From positions 1 through 64,000 of the forward strand of contig NZ_FMCS01000007.1 of the NCBI RefSeq assembly GCF_900091435.1: DNA of 64,000 nt, given 5' to 3'. The notes under the pieces are model-generated. The model ran no database searches, was not told where the DNA came from, and saw only the letters and a list, made by a program, of their open reading frames with translations. Source of the DNA: Micromonospora chaiyaphumensis. Lineage in GTDB: Bacteria; Actinomycetota; Actinomycetes; Mycobacteriales; Micromonosporaceae. Below are positions 42,526 to 54,723 of this stretch, piece by piece (within the stretch, counting starts at the first letter, position 1; each line of letters begins with the position of its first letter). Made by a program: the position numbers and the translations under genes.

Positions 42526-43905
42526 TCAGCTGCCGGCGGCCAGCAGCTGGTTGACCTTGTCTTCGGCCGTCTTGAGCAGCGCGTCGATGTTCGCGTTCGG
42601 GTTCGTCAGCACCCCGGACATCGCCGCGTCGAGCACCGCGTAGACCGCCTGCGCGTTGCGGGGCTCACCCTTGATCGGGACCGGGTTCGCCTCGAAGATC
42701 GCGAAGTTCGCGGTGTCGACGTTCGCGTTCGCCTTGCGCAGCTCCAGTTCCTGCTTCTGCGCGTCGCTGCCGTTGGCGAACAGCAGCGGCTGGGGCAGGC
42801 CCACCGGGTAGTTCTGCGGCTTGGCCCGGACGTAGTCGAGCTGGCCCTTGCCCGGGGTCAGCTTCTGGTAGGCAATCCACTTGAGACCGGCCTTGACCTG
42901 CTCGGGCGTGAGGCCCTTCTTGAAGAAGTAGCCCTCACCGCCGCCGAGCGTCGCCTTCGCCGCGCCGTCCTGGCCGGGCAGCGGAGCCATGGCCCAGTCC
43001 TGGAACTTGCCCTGGAACTGGCTGACGATGGCCTGGGTGGCGTCCGGGGCGCCGATGAACATGCCGACCTTGCCCGCGCCGGCGTTGGTCAGCAGGTCGC
43101 CCCACTGCAGCAGCTGGCGGCTGCCCATGCTGTTGTCGCCGTACCGCATGTCCTTGAGGTTCTGCAGGACCTGCTTGCCCATGGCGTTGTTGAAGTCGGC
43201 CTTCTTGCCGTCCTCGGTCAGCACCTGACCGCCCTGGGAGTAGAGCAGGGAGGTGAAGTGCCAGCCGCCGGTGTTGCCGGCGCTGTACTCCGAGTAGCCG
43301 GCGATGCCGTTGCCCAGCGCCGAGATCTTCTTGGCCGCCTCGCGGACCTCGGCCCACGTCTTCGGCGGGTTGTTCACGTCGAGCCCGGCCCGCTGGAACA
43401 GGACCTTGTTGTAGACCAGGCCCATCGAGTAGTTCTTCACCGGGACGGCGTAGAGCTTGCCGCCGTCGGTGAAGACCTCCTTCAGCGCCGGGTCGACGCT
43501 GTCCCAGGTCGGGACCGTGTCCTTGTTGGCGTACTCCGTGATGTCCATGGCCTGACCGGAGTCGAGCACCTGCTGGAGATCGGTCATGTACCCGTAGAAG
43601 ACGTCGGTCACCGTGCCGCCGGCGAGGCGGGCGGTAAAGTCCGGCGGGTTGTTGCACTGCTCGCCGACGCTGACGCTCTTGATGATGATGTTCGGGTTCT
43701 GCCGCTGGAACTCGGCGACGTCGTCGTTCCAGTTCTTCAACAGCTCTTTCTGGGCGCCGACCGGCTGGCAGTCGACGGTGATGGTGACCTTGCCGCTGGC
43801 GTCCTTCGCGGCGTCGTCGCTCTTCGTGGAGCAAGCCGCGAGGCTGAGCCCCACACCGGCCACGAGCGCTATCGCCGCAGCCTTCCGGTACTGCGGTACG
43901 GACAT
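42526..43905 (-). CDS. Sugar ABC transporter substrate-binding lipoprotein
   Basis: 459 residues. The N-terminus is a lipoprotein signal ending in VGLSLAACST, so the mature protein is anchored outside the membrane. The body is a family-1 extracellular solute-binding protein: VDCQPVGAQKELLKNWNDDV, GTVTDVFYGYMTDLQQVLDS, LYAVPVKNYSMGLVYNKVLF, PPKTWAEVREAAKKI and the ending EDKVNQLLAAGS. GAAGGGATGGACAG sits before the ATG chosen; a Met 63 nt upstream lacks a site. Ligand: probably alpha-gluco-oligosaccharides, inferred from the GH87 and GH13 neighbours. Its promoter has a LacI-type operator candidate. Confidence 0.9.
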   Translation of the reverse strand: MSVPQYRKAAAIALVAGVGLSLAACSTKSDDAAKDASGKVTITVDCQPVGAQKELLKNWNDDVAEFQRQNPNIIIKSVSVGEQCNNPPDFTARLAGGTVTDVFYGYMTDLQQVLDSGQAMDITEYANKDTVPTWDSVDPALKEVFTDGGKLYAVPVKNYSMGLVYNKVLFQRAGLDVNNPPKTWAEVREAAKKISALGNGIAGYSEYSAGNTGGWHFTSLLYSQGGQVLTEDGKKADFNNAMGKQVLQNLKDMRYGDNSMGSRQLLQWGDLLTNAGAGKVGMFIGAPDATQAIVSQFQGKFQDWAMAPLPGQDGAAKATLGGGEGYFFKKGLTPEQVKAGLKWIAYQKLTPGKGQLDYVRAKPQNYPVGLPQPLLFANGSDAQKQELELRKANANVDTANFAIFEANPVPIKGEPRNAQAVYAVLDAAMSGVLTNPNANIDALLKTAEDKVNQLLAAGS

Positions 43906-44000
43906 CTGTCCATCCCTTCGGGGAACGGGTGTATCCATGGCCTTCGCTTGATCTGCCGTGATCGCCACCGCTCGGCCTGGGCCGGCGTGTGAGTGGAGTC

Positions 44001-44029
44001 ACTGTAGCGAGGCCGACTCATTGCGGCAA
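44001..44029 (-). promoter_or_regulatory. Promoter of the sugar-transport operon with operator over the -35
   Basis: Minus strand: -35 TTGCCG (44024-44029), 17 nt, -10 TACAGT (44001-44006). The pseudo-palindrome TTGC-G-GCAA (44021-44029) covers the -35, a good place for LacI-type repression. The remaining 305-nt gap holds the lacI terminator and an untranslated leader. Confidence 0.65.
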
Positions 44030-44155
44030 GGTTTCGATTGTGATGTGAAAGGAAACGACTTTGCGACGACAGATGTTGACAGTCGGCCGACCGACGCCGG
44101 GGGTTCCGGCTTTCGTCCCTTTCGGTCCCGAACTCGGCGGGGGCCACGACGAAAG

Positions 44156-44186
44156 GGCCGCCGACCGCGGGCAGCGGTCGACGGCC
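44156..44186 (-). terminator. Terminator of the LacI-family gene
   Basis: A 13-bp stem with one mismatch and a GGGCA-type loop, followed on the minus strand by CCCTTTCGTCG, the same kind of tail as the first terminator of the window. Confidence 0.7.
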
Positions 44187-44210
44187 GGAGCGTCGTTCGA
44201 GGTCAGATGG

Positions 44211-45212
44211 TCAGCGGCGGGGGGCGGGCGCGGTCGAGCCGCGGACCACCAGTTCGGGCTCGAACAGCAGCTCGTCGCGCAGCACACCGGCCCCCTCGAT
44301 CTGGGTGACCAGCAGATCCACCGCGGCCTGCCCCATCGTCTCGATGGGCTGCCGCACGGTGGTCAGCGGCGGGTCGGTGCAGGTCATGAACGCGGAGTCG
44401 TCGAAGCCGACCACGGACACGTCGGCCGGCACGGCGCACCCGAGCCGCCGCGCGGCCCGGATGGTGCCCAGGGCCAGCACGTCGCTGGCGCAGATGATGC
44501 CGGTGACACCCCGCTCGATGAGCTTGGTCGCCGCGACCCGCGCCCCCTCCATCGAGAAGCTGGAGCGCTCCACGTACGTGGTGTCGTCGGCCCAACCCGC
44601 GGCCTGGATCATCGCGGCCAGCTTGCGCCGGGACGGGACGTGCCCCTCCGGGCCGAGCACCACGCCGATCCGCTCGTGCCCGAGGGAGCGCAGGTGCCCG
44701 TGGGCCTGCTCGACCGCCACGGCGTCGTCGGTGGAGACCCGGGGGAAACCCAGCTCGTCGACGCCGGCGTTGACCAGCACCACGGGCAGGCCCCGGTCGG
44801 TCAGCCGGCGGTAGTGCTCGTGCGTGGCGTCGGCCAGGGCGTACGACCCGCCCGCGAAGATCACGCCGGAGACCTGGTGGTCGAGGAGCATCTCGACGTA
44901 GTCCGACTCGGAGACCCCGCCGATCGTGCGGGCACAGAGCGCGGGGGTGAAGCCCCGCTGTGCCAGCGAGCCGGTCACCACCTCGGCGAGCGCCGGGAAG
45001 ATCGGGTTCTGCAGCTCGGGCAGGACCAGGCCGACCAGCCGGGCCCGCTCGCCGCGCAGCTTGGTCGGGCGCTCGTAGCCGAGCACGTCGAGCGCGGTCA
45101 GCACCGCCGTCCGGGTCGCCTCGGACACGCCCCCGCGCCCGTTGAGCACCCGGCTCACGGTGGCCTCGCTGACGCCCGCCTTGCGGGCCACCTCCGTCAA
45201 GCGTTTCGTCAC
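44211..45212 (-). CDS. LacI-family transcriptional repressor
   Basis: 333 residues. The N-terminal LacI helix-turn-helix and hinge read RLTEVARKAGVSEATVSRVL, NGRGGVSEATRTAVLTALD and LGYERP. The sugar-binding domain follows (LVGLVLPELQNPIFPALAEV, VSGVIFAGGSYALADATHE, ITGIICASD-type region, DVSVVGFDDSAFM, PPLTTVRQPIETMGQAAVDL). The GTG start lies 7 nt after TACGAT, giving a leaderless message, and a TTCTTGCAAGAA palindrome sits in the promoter spacer, suggesting autoregulation. It lies between the transport operon and the divergent GH87 gene, so it probably represses both until an alpha-gluco-oligosaccharide binds. Confidence 0.92.
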   Translation of the reverse strand: MTKRLTEVARKAGVSEATVSRVLNGRGGVSEATRTAVLTALDVLGYERPTKLRGERARLVGLVLPELQNPIFPALAEVVTGSLAQRGFTPALCARTIGGVSESDYVEMLLDHQVSGVIFAGGSYALADATHEHYRRLTDRGLPVVLVNAGVDELGFPRVSTDDAVAVEQAHGHLRSLGHERIGVVLGPEGHVPSRRKLAAMIQAAGWADDTTYVERSSFSMEGARVAATKLIERGVTGIICASDVLALGTIRAARRLGCAVPADVSVVGFDDSAFMTCTDPPLTTVRQPIETMGQAAVDLLVTQIEGAGVLRDELLFEPELVVRGSTAPAPRR

Positions 45213-45219
45213 GGCGGCA

Positions 45220-45244
45220 ATCGTACGTCGAATTCTTGCAAGAA
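45220..45244 (-). promoter_or_regulatory. LacI gene -10 and palindromic operator
   Basis: Minus strand -10 TACGAT (45220-45225), 7 nt before the GTG. The 12-bp perfect palindrome TTCTTGCAAGAA (45233-45244) lies just upstream within the spacer. The core CTTGCAAG shares CTTGC and GCAA with the site in the transporter promoter. Confidence 0.7.
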
Positions 45245-45350
45245 ATGAACAAGGGCCGGCGCCCCCGTTGCCTGGTCCGGCCCGGCAGCGGGTCCCCGGC
45301 CCGGCCCGCCGGGCGGCGATCATCACCGCAAGATTTGGGCAAAGAGGCGC

Positions 45351-45380
45351 TTGAATATTGACAAAGCCCGGGAATAACAT
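45351..45380 (+). promoter_or_regulatory. Candidate promoter of the divergent GH87 gene
   Basis: -35 TTGAAT and -10 TAACAT spaced by 18 nt. Direct half-sites CGCAAGA and GGCAAAG lie just upstream (45327-45344), related to the LacI-type sites nearby. Confidence 0.45.
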
Positions 45381-45460
45381 GGGGCACCTTTCGGCGGGCG
45401 CGTCCAGCCGCGCCGACGCCACCACCGTCTCCCCCGTCCCCCGTGAAAGTGGGTAGCCCG

Positions 45461-47497
45461 ATGCAGTGGAGCGTGGAAGGCGCGGCGGGCCGTCGCCCGG
45501 CCGTGCCGATCGCCAGGATCCTCACGGCGGCGGCCGCCGCGGTCGCGCTGGCCGTACCGTCCGGCAGCGCCGCCCTGGCCGCCGGCCCCGCCGGCCCGGC
45601 CCCCGTGGTCACCCGCGCCGGGCTCGACCCGGCGCTGGTCGAAGGCCGGGGCGCCGACGTGGACTTCGTCGAGCAGGAGGCCGAGCACGCCCGGACCACC
45701 GGCACCGTCATCGGCCCGGACCGCGCCGCCTACACCCTGGCCGGCGAGGCGTCCGGGCGGCGGGCGGTGCGCCTCTCCCCCGGCCAGTACGTCGAGTTCA
45801 CCCTCCCGAGGGCGACCAACGCGCTCACCGTCCGGTACAGCATCCCCGACGCGCCGGGCGGCGGCGGCATCACCGCGCCGCTGCGCGTCACCGTCGGGCA
45901 CGGCCCGGCCCGGACCATGACGCTCACCTCCCAGTACGCCTGGCTCTACAACCAGTACCCGTTCACCAACGACCCTGACGCCGACCTGCTCCACCCGGAC
46001 TGGTGGATCACCGAGTGCTCGTGCGTGCCGGCGGCCACCACGCCCACGCCCACCATCACCAAGCCGTTCCGGCCGCACCACTTCTACGACGAGCAGCGCC
46101 TGCTGCTGGGCCGCACCCACCGGGCCGGCGAGGTGGTCCGGCTGACCGCGCCGACGGGCACGGCCGCGGCGTGGACGGTGATCGACCTGCTCGACGCGCA
46201 CCTCGTCGCCCCGCCCCGGGTGCTGCCCCACGCCGTGAACGTGCTGGCCTTCGGCGCCGACCCGACCGGGCGCCGGGAGTCCTCCGCCGCGTTCGACCGG
46301 GCCGTCGCGTACGCCCGCCGGGTGGACCGCACCCTCTACCTGCCACCGGGCACCTATCAGGTGAACCGGCACATCACCGTCGACGACGTGACGATCGCGG
46401 GCGCCGGCAGCTGGTACACCGTCGTGAAGGGCCGCGAGGTCGCCCTCGACACCCCGGCCCCCGACGGCTCGGTGCACACCGGCGTCGGCTTCTACGGCCG
46501 CGACGCCGCCGACGGCGGCAGCAGCAACGTCCACCTCTCCGGCTTCGCCATCGAGGGCGACGTGCGGGAACGCATCGACACCGACCAGGTCAACGGCATC
46601 GGCGGGGCGCTCAACCACTCCACGGTCGACGGCCTCTACCTGCACCACACGAAGGTCGGCCTGTGGTTCGACGGCCCGATGACCGACCTGCGGGTGACCA
46701 ACACGGTCATCGCCGACCAGATCGCCGACGGCCTCAACTTCCACACCGGCGTCACCCACTCCTCCATCTCGAACAGCTTCATCCGCAACACCGGCGACGA
46801 CGCCCTGGCCATGTGGTCGGAACGGACCGGCAACGCGCACAACACGTTCGACCACAACACCGTGCAGTCCCCGGTCCTGGCCAACGGCATCGCCCTCTAC
46901 GGCGGCTCCGACCTCACCGTCTCGCACAACCTCATCGCCGATCCCGTCCGCGAGGGCAGCGCCATCCAGATCGGCTCCCGGTTCGGCGCCGAGCCGTTCG
47001 GCGGCCAGCTCCGGATCACCGGCAACACCACGGTCCGGGCCGGCACGTATGACCTGAACTGGAACATCGGCCTCGGCGCCATCTGGTTCTACGCGCTGGA
47101 CCGCAGCATCGACGCCGACATCCAGGTGGTCGGCGACCGCTACCTCGACAACACCTACAACGCGATCATGCTGGTCAGCGACTGGCCCGTGAAGGACGCG
47201 GTGTCGATCACCAATGTCCACTTCCGGGACATCCGCGTGGACGGCACCGGCACGTCGGTGGTGAGCGCCCGTACCGCTGGCTCCGCCTCCTTCGCCGATG
47301 TGGACGCGCGCAACGTGGGCGCGGTCGGCGTGAACAACTGCGGATCGTTCCACTTCACGCCGGCCGGGTCGGAGTTCAGTCTCACCGACCTCGGCGGCAA
47401 CGACGGCGGCTGGCTCGCCCCCTGGCTGCTCCCGAACACGATCACCTGCGACGACCGCCCACCCGTGACGCCTCCGCCGCCTCCCACCCCGTGGTGA
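45461..47497 (+). CDS. GH87-family secreted alpha-1,3-glucanase/mycodextranase candidate, compact form
   Basis: 678 residues from this ATG (a GTG 18 nt upstream is also possible). A signal peptide is followed by a CBM6-like domain (FVEQEAEHARTTGTVIGPDR, YVEFTLPRATNALTVRYSIP), then a beta-helix catalytic domain starting VLAFGADPTGRRESSAAFD. Asp423 (IADGLNF) and Asp446-Asp447 (NTGDDALAMW) have the GH87 23/24-residue spacing. There is a Pro tail but no discoidin domains, unlike the two paralogs. The CBM6-like part has an insertion with Cys-Ser-Cys. It is divergent from the lacI gene and probably under its control. Confidence 0.82.
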   Translation: MQWSVEGAAGRRPAVPIARILTAAAAAVALAVPSGSAALAAGPAGPAPVVTRAGLDPALVEGRGADVDFVEQEAEHARTTGTVIGPDRAAYTLAGEASGRRAVRLSPGQYVEFTLPRATNALTVRYSIPDAPGGGGITAPLRVTVGHGPARTMTLTSQYAWLYNQYPFTNDPDADLLHPDWWITECSCVPAATTPTPTITKPFRPHHFYDEQRLLLGRTHRAGEVVRLTAPTGTAAAWTVIDLLDAHLVAPPRVLPHAVNVLAFGADPTGRRESSAAFDRAVAYARRVDRTLYLPPGTYQVNRHITVDDVTIAGAGSWYTVVKGREVALDTPAPDGSVHTGVGFYGRDAADGGSSNVHLSGFAIEGDVRERIDTDQVNGIGGALNHSTVDGLYLHHTKVGLWFDGPMTDLRVTNTVIADQIADGLNFHTGVTHSSISNSFIRNTGDDALAMWSERTGNAHNTFDHNTVQSPVLANGIALYGGSDLTVSHNLIADPVREGSAIQIGSRFGAEPFGGQLRITGNTTVRAGTYDLNWNIGLGAIWFYALDRSIDADIQVVGDRYLDNTYNAIMLVSDWPVKDAVSITNVHFRDIRVDGTGTSVVSARTAGSASFADVDARNVGAVGVNNCGSFHFTPAGSEFSLTDLGGNDGGWLAPWLLPNTITCDDRPPVTPPPPPTPW

Positions 47498-47514
47498 GGT
47501 GAGCCCTGCGACAG

Positions 47515-47545
47515 CGGCCCGGCGGGCACCCTGCCCGCCGGGCCG
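47515..47545 (+). terminator. Terminator of the compact GH87 gene
   Basis: A perfect 14-bp stem (CGGCCCGGCGGGCA and complement) with a CCC loop, 17 nt after the stop; it sits between convergent genes. Confidence 0.8.
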
Positions 47546-47569
47546 GACCCCGCCGACTCCGAAGTCGGG

Positions 47570-48346
47570 TCAGTCGCGCAGCGCCGCTCGTACCGCGCCG
47601 GCGAAACCCGGCACGTTGTCGAGCATGATGTTGTGCCCGCAGTCGGGGACCGCCACCACGGCGACGCCCGCGCCGGCCAGTCGATCGGCGTCGAACCGCG
47701 GCCCGTCGGCCGCCGGGTACAGGAACGTGCGAGGTATGGGCAACTTCTCCAGGCTCTCGCGCGGCGCCGGCTCGGTGCCGCGCAGCAGGCTCATGGCACT
47801 GCGGTAGAGGGCCTGCGGCCCGGCCAGGCGCATCGTGGCCGCCCATTCCGGGCCGACGAAGTCGAGCGTCTCGTCCCAGCCGCGATCGAGGAACTCCTTC
47901 TCGGTGTGGTAGACCCCGATGCCCGAACTGCCCGGCCGCTTGGCGGTGGGCAGCTCGCGCACCGGATCGAGGGGCGCGTCGACAAGGACGAGCCGGCGTA
48001 CCAGCCAGGGGTGCGACGTGGCCAGGGCGACGGCCACCGCGCCGCCCATGCTGTGCGCGACCACGTCGGCACCGCTCACCCCGGCCTGCTGGAGCGCGCG
48101 GGCCAGGACGTCGGCGTGCATCTGCAGGGTGTAGGAGGCGTCCTGCGGACGGTCGCTGATCCCGAAACCCAGCAGGTCGACCATGAGGGAGCGGTGGCCG
48201 GCCAGGGCGGGGTGCGCCAGCGCGGCGGAGAAATAAGGCGCGGAGCTCGCACCGAGGCCGTGCACATAGACACGGGTGGGCTCGGCGCCGGGGATCTCGA
48301 CCCAGCGCACCCGGGAACCGTCGGGAAGTACCTGAGCGCTCAGCAT
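47570..48346 (-). CDS. Alpha/beta-hydrolase
   Basis: 258 residues of the alpha/beta-hydrolase fold. VYVHGLGASSAPYFSAALAH gives the oxyanion loop (HGLG), VVAHSMGGAVAVALA holds the nucleophile Ser, and VVAVPDCGHNIMLDNV holds the catalytic His; an acidic partner lies near PAADGPRFDAD. LGFGISDRPQDASYTLQMHA is typical of small esterases and C-C hydrolases. The substrate is unknown. The start MLSAQV is 7 nt after TATGGT, so the gene is probably leaderless; it is divergent from a PadR regulator through a shared palindromic promoter. Confidence 0.85.
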   Translation of the reverse strand: MLSAQVLPDGSRVRWVEIPGAEPTRVYVHGLGASSAPYFSAALAHPALAGHRSLMVDLLGFGISDRPQDASYTLQMHADVLARALQQAGVSGADVVAHSMGGAVAVALATSHPWLVRRLVLVDAPLDPVRELPTAKRPGSSGIGVYHTEKEFLDRGWDETLDFVGPEWAATMRLAGPQALYRSAMSLLRGTEPAPRESLEKLPIPRTFLYPAADGPRFDADRLAGAGVAVVAVPDCGHNIMLDNVPGFAGAVRAALRD

Positions 48347-48405
48347 GATCGAGACCATACCTCGGTCCCGAGGTATCTCGGCAAGGGGGTATGGTTGTGA
48401 TCATG
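48344..48405. promoter_or_regulatory. Symmetric divergent leaderless promoters with nested palindromes
   Basis: Each gene has TATGGT, 7 nt, ATG (minus: 48354-48359 to 48346; plus: 48390-48395 to 48403). An 18-bp inverted repeat matching 15 of 18 (CATGATCnnnACCATACC and complement) includes both start codons. Inside lies ATACCTCGG-TC-CCGAGGTAT (48357-48376), a likely PadR operator. Confidence 0.75.
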
Positions 48406-48933
48406 CTGGAGCTCGCGATCCTCGGCTTCCTCCGAGACGGACCGTTGCACGGCTACGACCTGCGCAAACGCCTCGCGGCCCTGACCGGGCACATCCGCCC
48501 TATCGCCGACGGCACGCTCTACCCCCTGCTCAAGCGCATGGAGGCGGCCGGACTGCTGTCCCGTGAACTGCAGCCCGGTCAGGCGGCCGCTCCCCGGCAC
48601 ATGCTGTCGCTGACCGAGGCGGGCGCCACGGTGCTGCGAGACCGGCTCCGCGAGCCCGACGAGCTTTTCATCACCGACGAGAACCGGTGGTTCACCGTGC
48701 TCGCCTTCCTGCGTCACCTCGACGACCCGGCCGCACAGGCCGCCGTGCTGCGGCGCAGGCTGCACTTCCTCACCCAGCCCGCCAGCTTCTTCTGGGACGG
48801 CGACCGGCCGCTGCGTGCCGCCGACTTCGACGACGTCTTCCGGCAGGGACTGTTCACGATCGCGACCGCCACCACGCGCGCGGAACTCACCTGGCTGCGC
48901 CAGGCGCTGGCCACCCTGGAGCAGACCTCCTGA
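48403..48933 (+). CDS. PadR-family transcriptional regulator
   Basis: 176 residues. The N-terminal PadR winged helix is LAILGFLRDGPLHGYDLRKR, IADGTLYPLLKRMEAAGLL and MLSLTEAGATVLRDRL. A C-terminal helical dimer domain follows (ENRWFTVLAFLRHLDDPAAQ). The start is chosen 7 nt after TATGGT (leaderless); a Met four codons earlier would lie upstream of the predicted transcription start. It probably represses itself and the divergent hydrolase via the shared palindrome. Confidence 0.88.
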   Translation: MLELAILGFLRDGPLHGYDLRKRLAALTGHIRPIADGTLYPLLKRMEAAGLLSRELQPGQAAAPRHMLSLTEAGATVLRDRLREPDELFITDENRWFTVLAFLRHLDDPAAQAAVLRRRLHFLTQPASFFWDGDRPLRAADFDDVFRQGLFTIATATTRAELTWLRQALATLEQTS

Positions 48934-49020
48934 CGTCCCCGGCGTCGGTCGGCGCTCACGGTGACGCCGAGGGCGTCGATGGTCAGCCGGGTGAGGTCGT
49001 CGCAGTACCTCGGTACGAAG

Positions 49021-53532
<4,512 letters not shown>

Positions 53533-53643
53533 TACCGCCTCTGTGACGACCCGGGCGGACCGCCCGGGCAACGATTGCAACCGCGCAAGTATGCACACAC
53601 CCGCCCCGGCCCGCTCGACAGGCGAGGCGGGTGGTGAGACAGA

Positions 53644-53677
53644 CGCACCGCCACCGAGGAAAGTCGGTGGCGGTGCG
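53644..53677 (-). terminator. Terminator downstream of the SigB/F-like gene
   Basis: A perfect 14-bp stem with a GGAAAG loop, about 80 nt beyond the sigma gene stop and before the kinase gene. Confidence 0.8.
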
Positions 53678-53755
53678 CAGGCCCCGGGAAGTGGGGGCAG
53701 TGCCCCCGCATGTGCCGGGATGGACGGACTCGGGCGGGTGCGCCGCCCGGACGGA

Positions 53756-54568
53756 TCAGGCCTCGGTGAGCTGGCCGCGCAGCTTGGTCAGCGCGCGGGC
53801 GAGCAGCCGGGACACGTGCATCTGGGACACGCCGACCCGGGCGGCGATCTCGCTCTGGGTCAGGTTGCCGTAGAAGCGCAGGGTGAGGATCTTCTGCTCG
53901 CGCTCGTCGAGGGTGGCGAGCGCCGGGCCGAGCGAGGCGCGCAGCTCGGCCAGCTCGTACTCGTTGTCCTCGGTGCCGAGGGTGTCGCCCAGCTCGGTGG
54001 CGCTGTCGCCGTCGCCGATCGGCGTGGAGAGCGAGACGGCGTTGTAGGCGCGGGCGCCTTCCAGCCCCTCGAGCACCTCTTCCTCGGTGACGTCGAGGTG
54101 GCTCGCGATGTCGGCGACCGTCGGGGCCCGGTTGAGGGTCTGGGTCAGGGTGCTGTTGGCCTCGGAGATGCGCAGCCGCAGCTCCTGGAGGCGGCGCGGG
54201 ACCCGGATGTTCCAGGTGCGGTCGCGGAAGTGCCGCTTGATCTCACCGAGGATGGTCGGGATGGCGAAGCCGGCGAAGTCCACGCCCCGGGAGGCGTCGA
54301 ACCGGTCCACCGCCTTGATCAGGCCGAGGGCCGCCGTCTGCGCCAGGTCGCCGGCCGGCTCGCCGCGGCCGCTGTAGCGGGCGGCGAGGTGGTTGGCCAG
54401 CGGCAGCCACGCCTCGATGACCTGGTTGCGCAGGGCCGCGCGCTGCGGGTGACCCTCGGGCAGCTCGGCCAGGGCGGCGATCAGCTCGCTGGCACGGGTC
54501 TCCTCGCCGGTCACCGCGGTGCGGTGCACCTCGCCGGTGGTCGTCGGCGCGATGGTGGTCGTGGTCAT
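53756..54568 (-). CDS. SigB/SigF-subfamily stress sigma factor
   Basis: 270 residues with sigma regions 2, 3 and 4: GDLAQTAALGLIKAVDRFDA and FAGFAIPTILGEIKRHFRDR (2), WNIRVPRRLQELRLRI and APTVADIASHLDVTEEEVLE (3), LDEREQKILTLRFYGNLTQS and EIAARVGVSQMHVSRLLARA (4). RHFRDRTWxxRVPRR is the hallmark of the B/F/G group, usually controlled by anti-sigma kinases and STAS antagonists. A STAS protein is encoded 3 kb away. CAGGAAGGGCAGC precedes the ATG. Confidence 0.92.
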   Translation of the reverse strand: MTTTTIAPTTTGEVHRTAVTGEETRASELIAALAELPEGHPQRAALRNQVIEAWLPLANHLAARYSGRGEPAGDLAQTAALGLIKAVDRFDASRGVDFAGFAIPTILGEIKRHFRDRTWNIRVPRRLQELRLRISEANSTLTQTLNRAPTVADIASHLDVTEEEVLEGLEGARAYNAVSLSTPIGDGDSATELGDTLGTEDNEYELAELRASLGPALATLDEREQKILTLRFYGNLTQSEIAARVGVSQMHVSRLLARALTKLRGQLTEA

Positions 54569-54626
54569 GCTGCCCTTCCTGTCCTGAGGAGAACGGGTGC
54601 CTCCTGAGCACCGGTCGTGCCAGCCA

Positions 54627-54656
54627 CCCTAGACCAAAGTCCGTCACCTAATCAAC
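54627..54656 (-). promoter_or_regulatory. Candidate promoter of the SigB/F-like gene
   Basis: Minus strand -35 TTGATT (54651-54656), 18 nt, -10 TAGGGT (54627-54632). The rest of the 155-nt gap shows nothing else. Confidence 0.5.
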
Positions 54657-54723
54657 CGAACGGACGATGGCGATTTGCCTCAGGAGCGGACATATGTGTG
54701 TGGCCGCCACCACTTCGGCCCCG

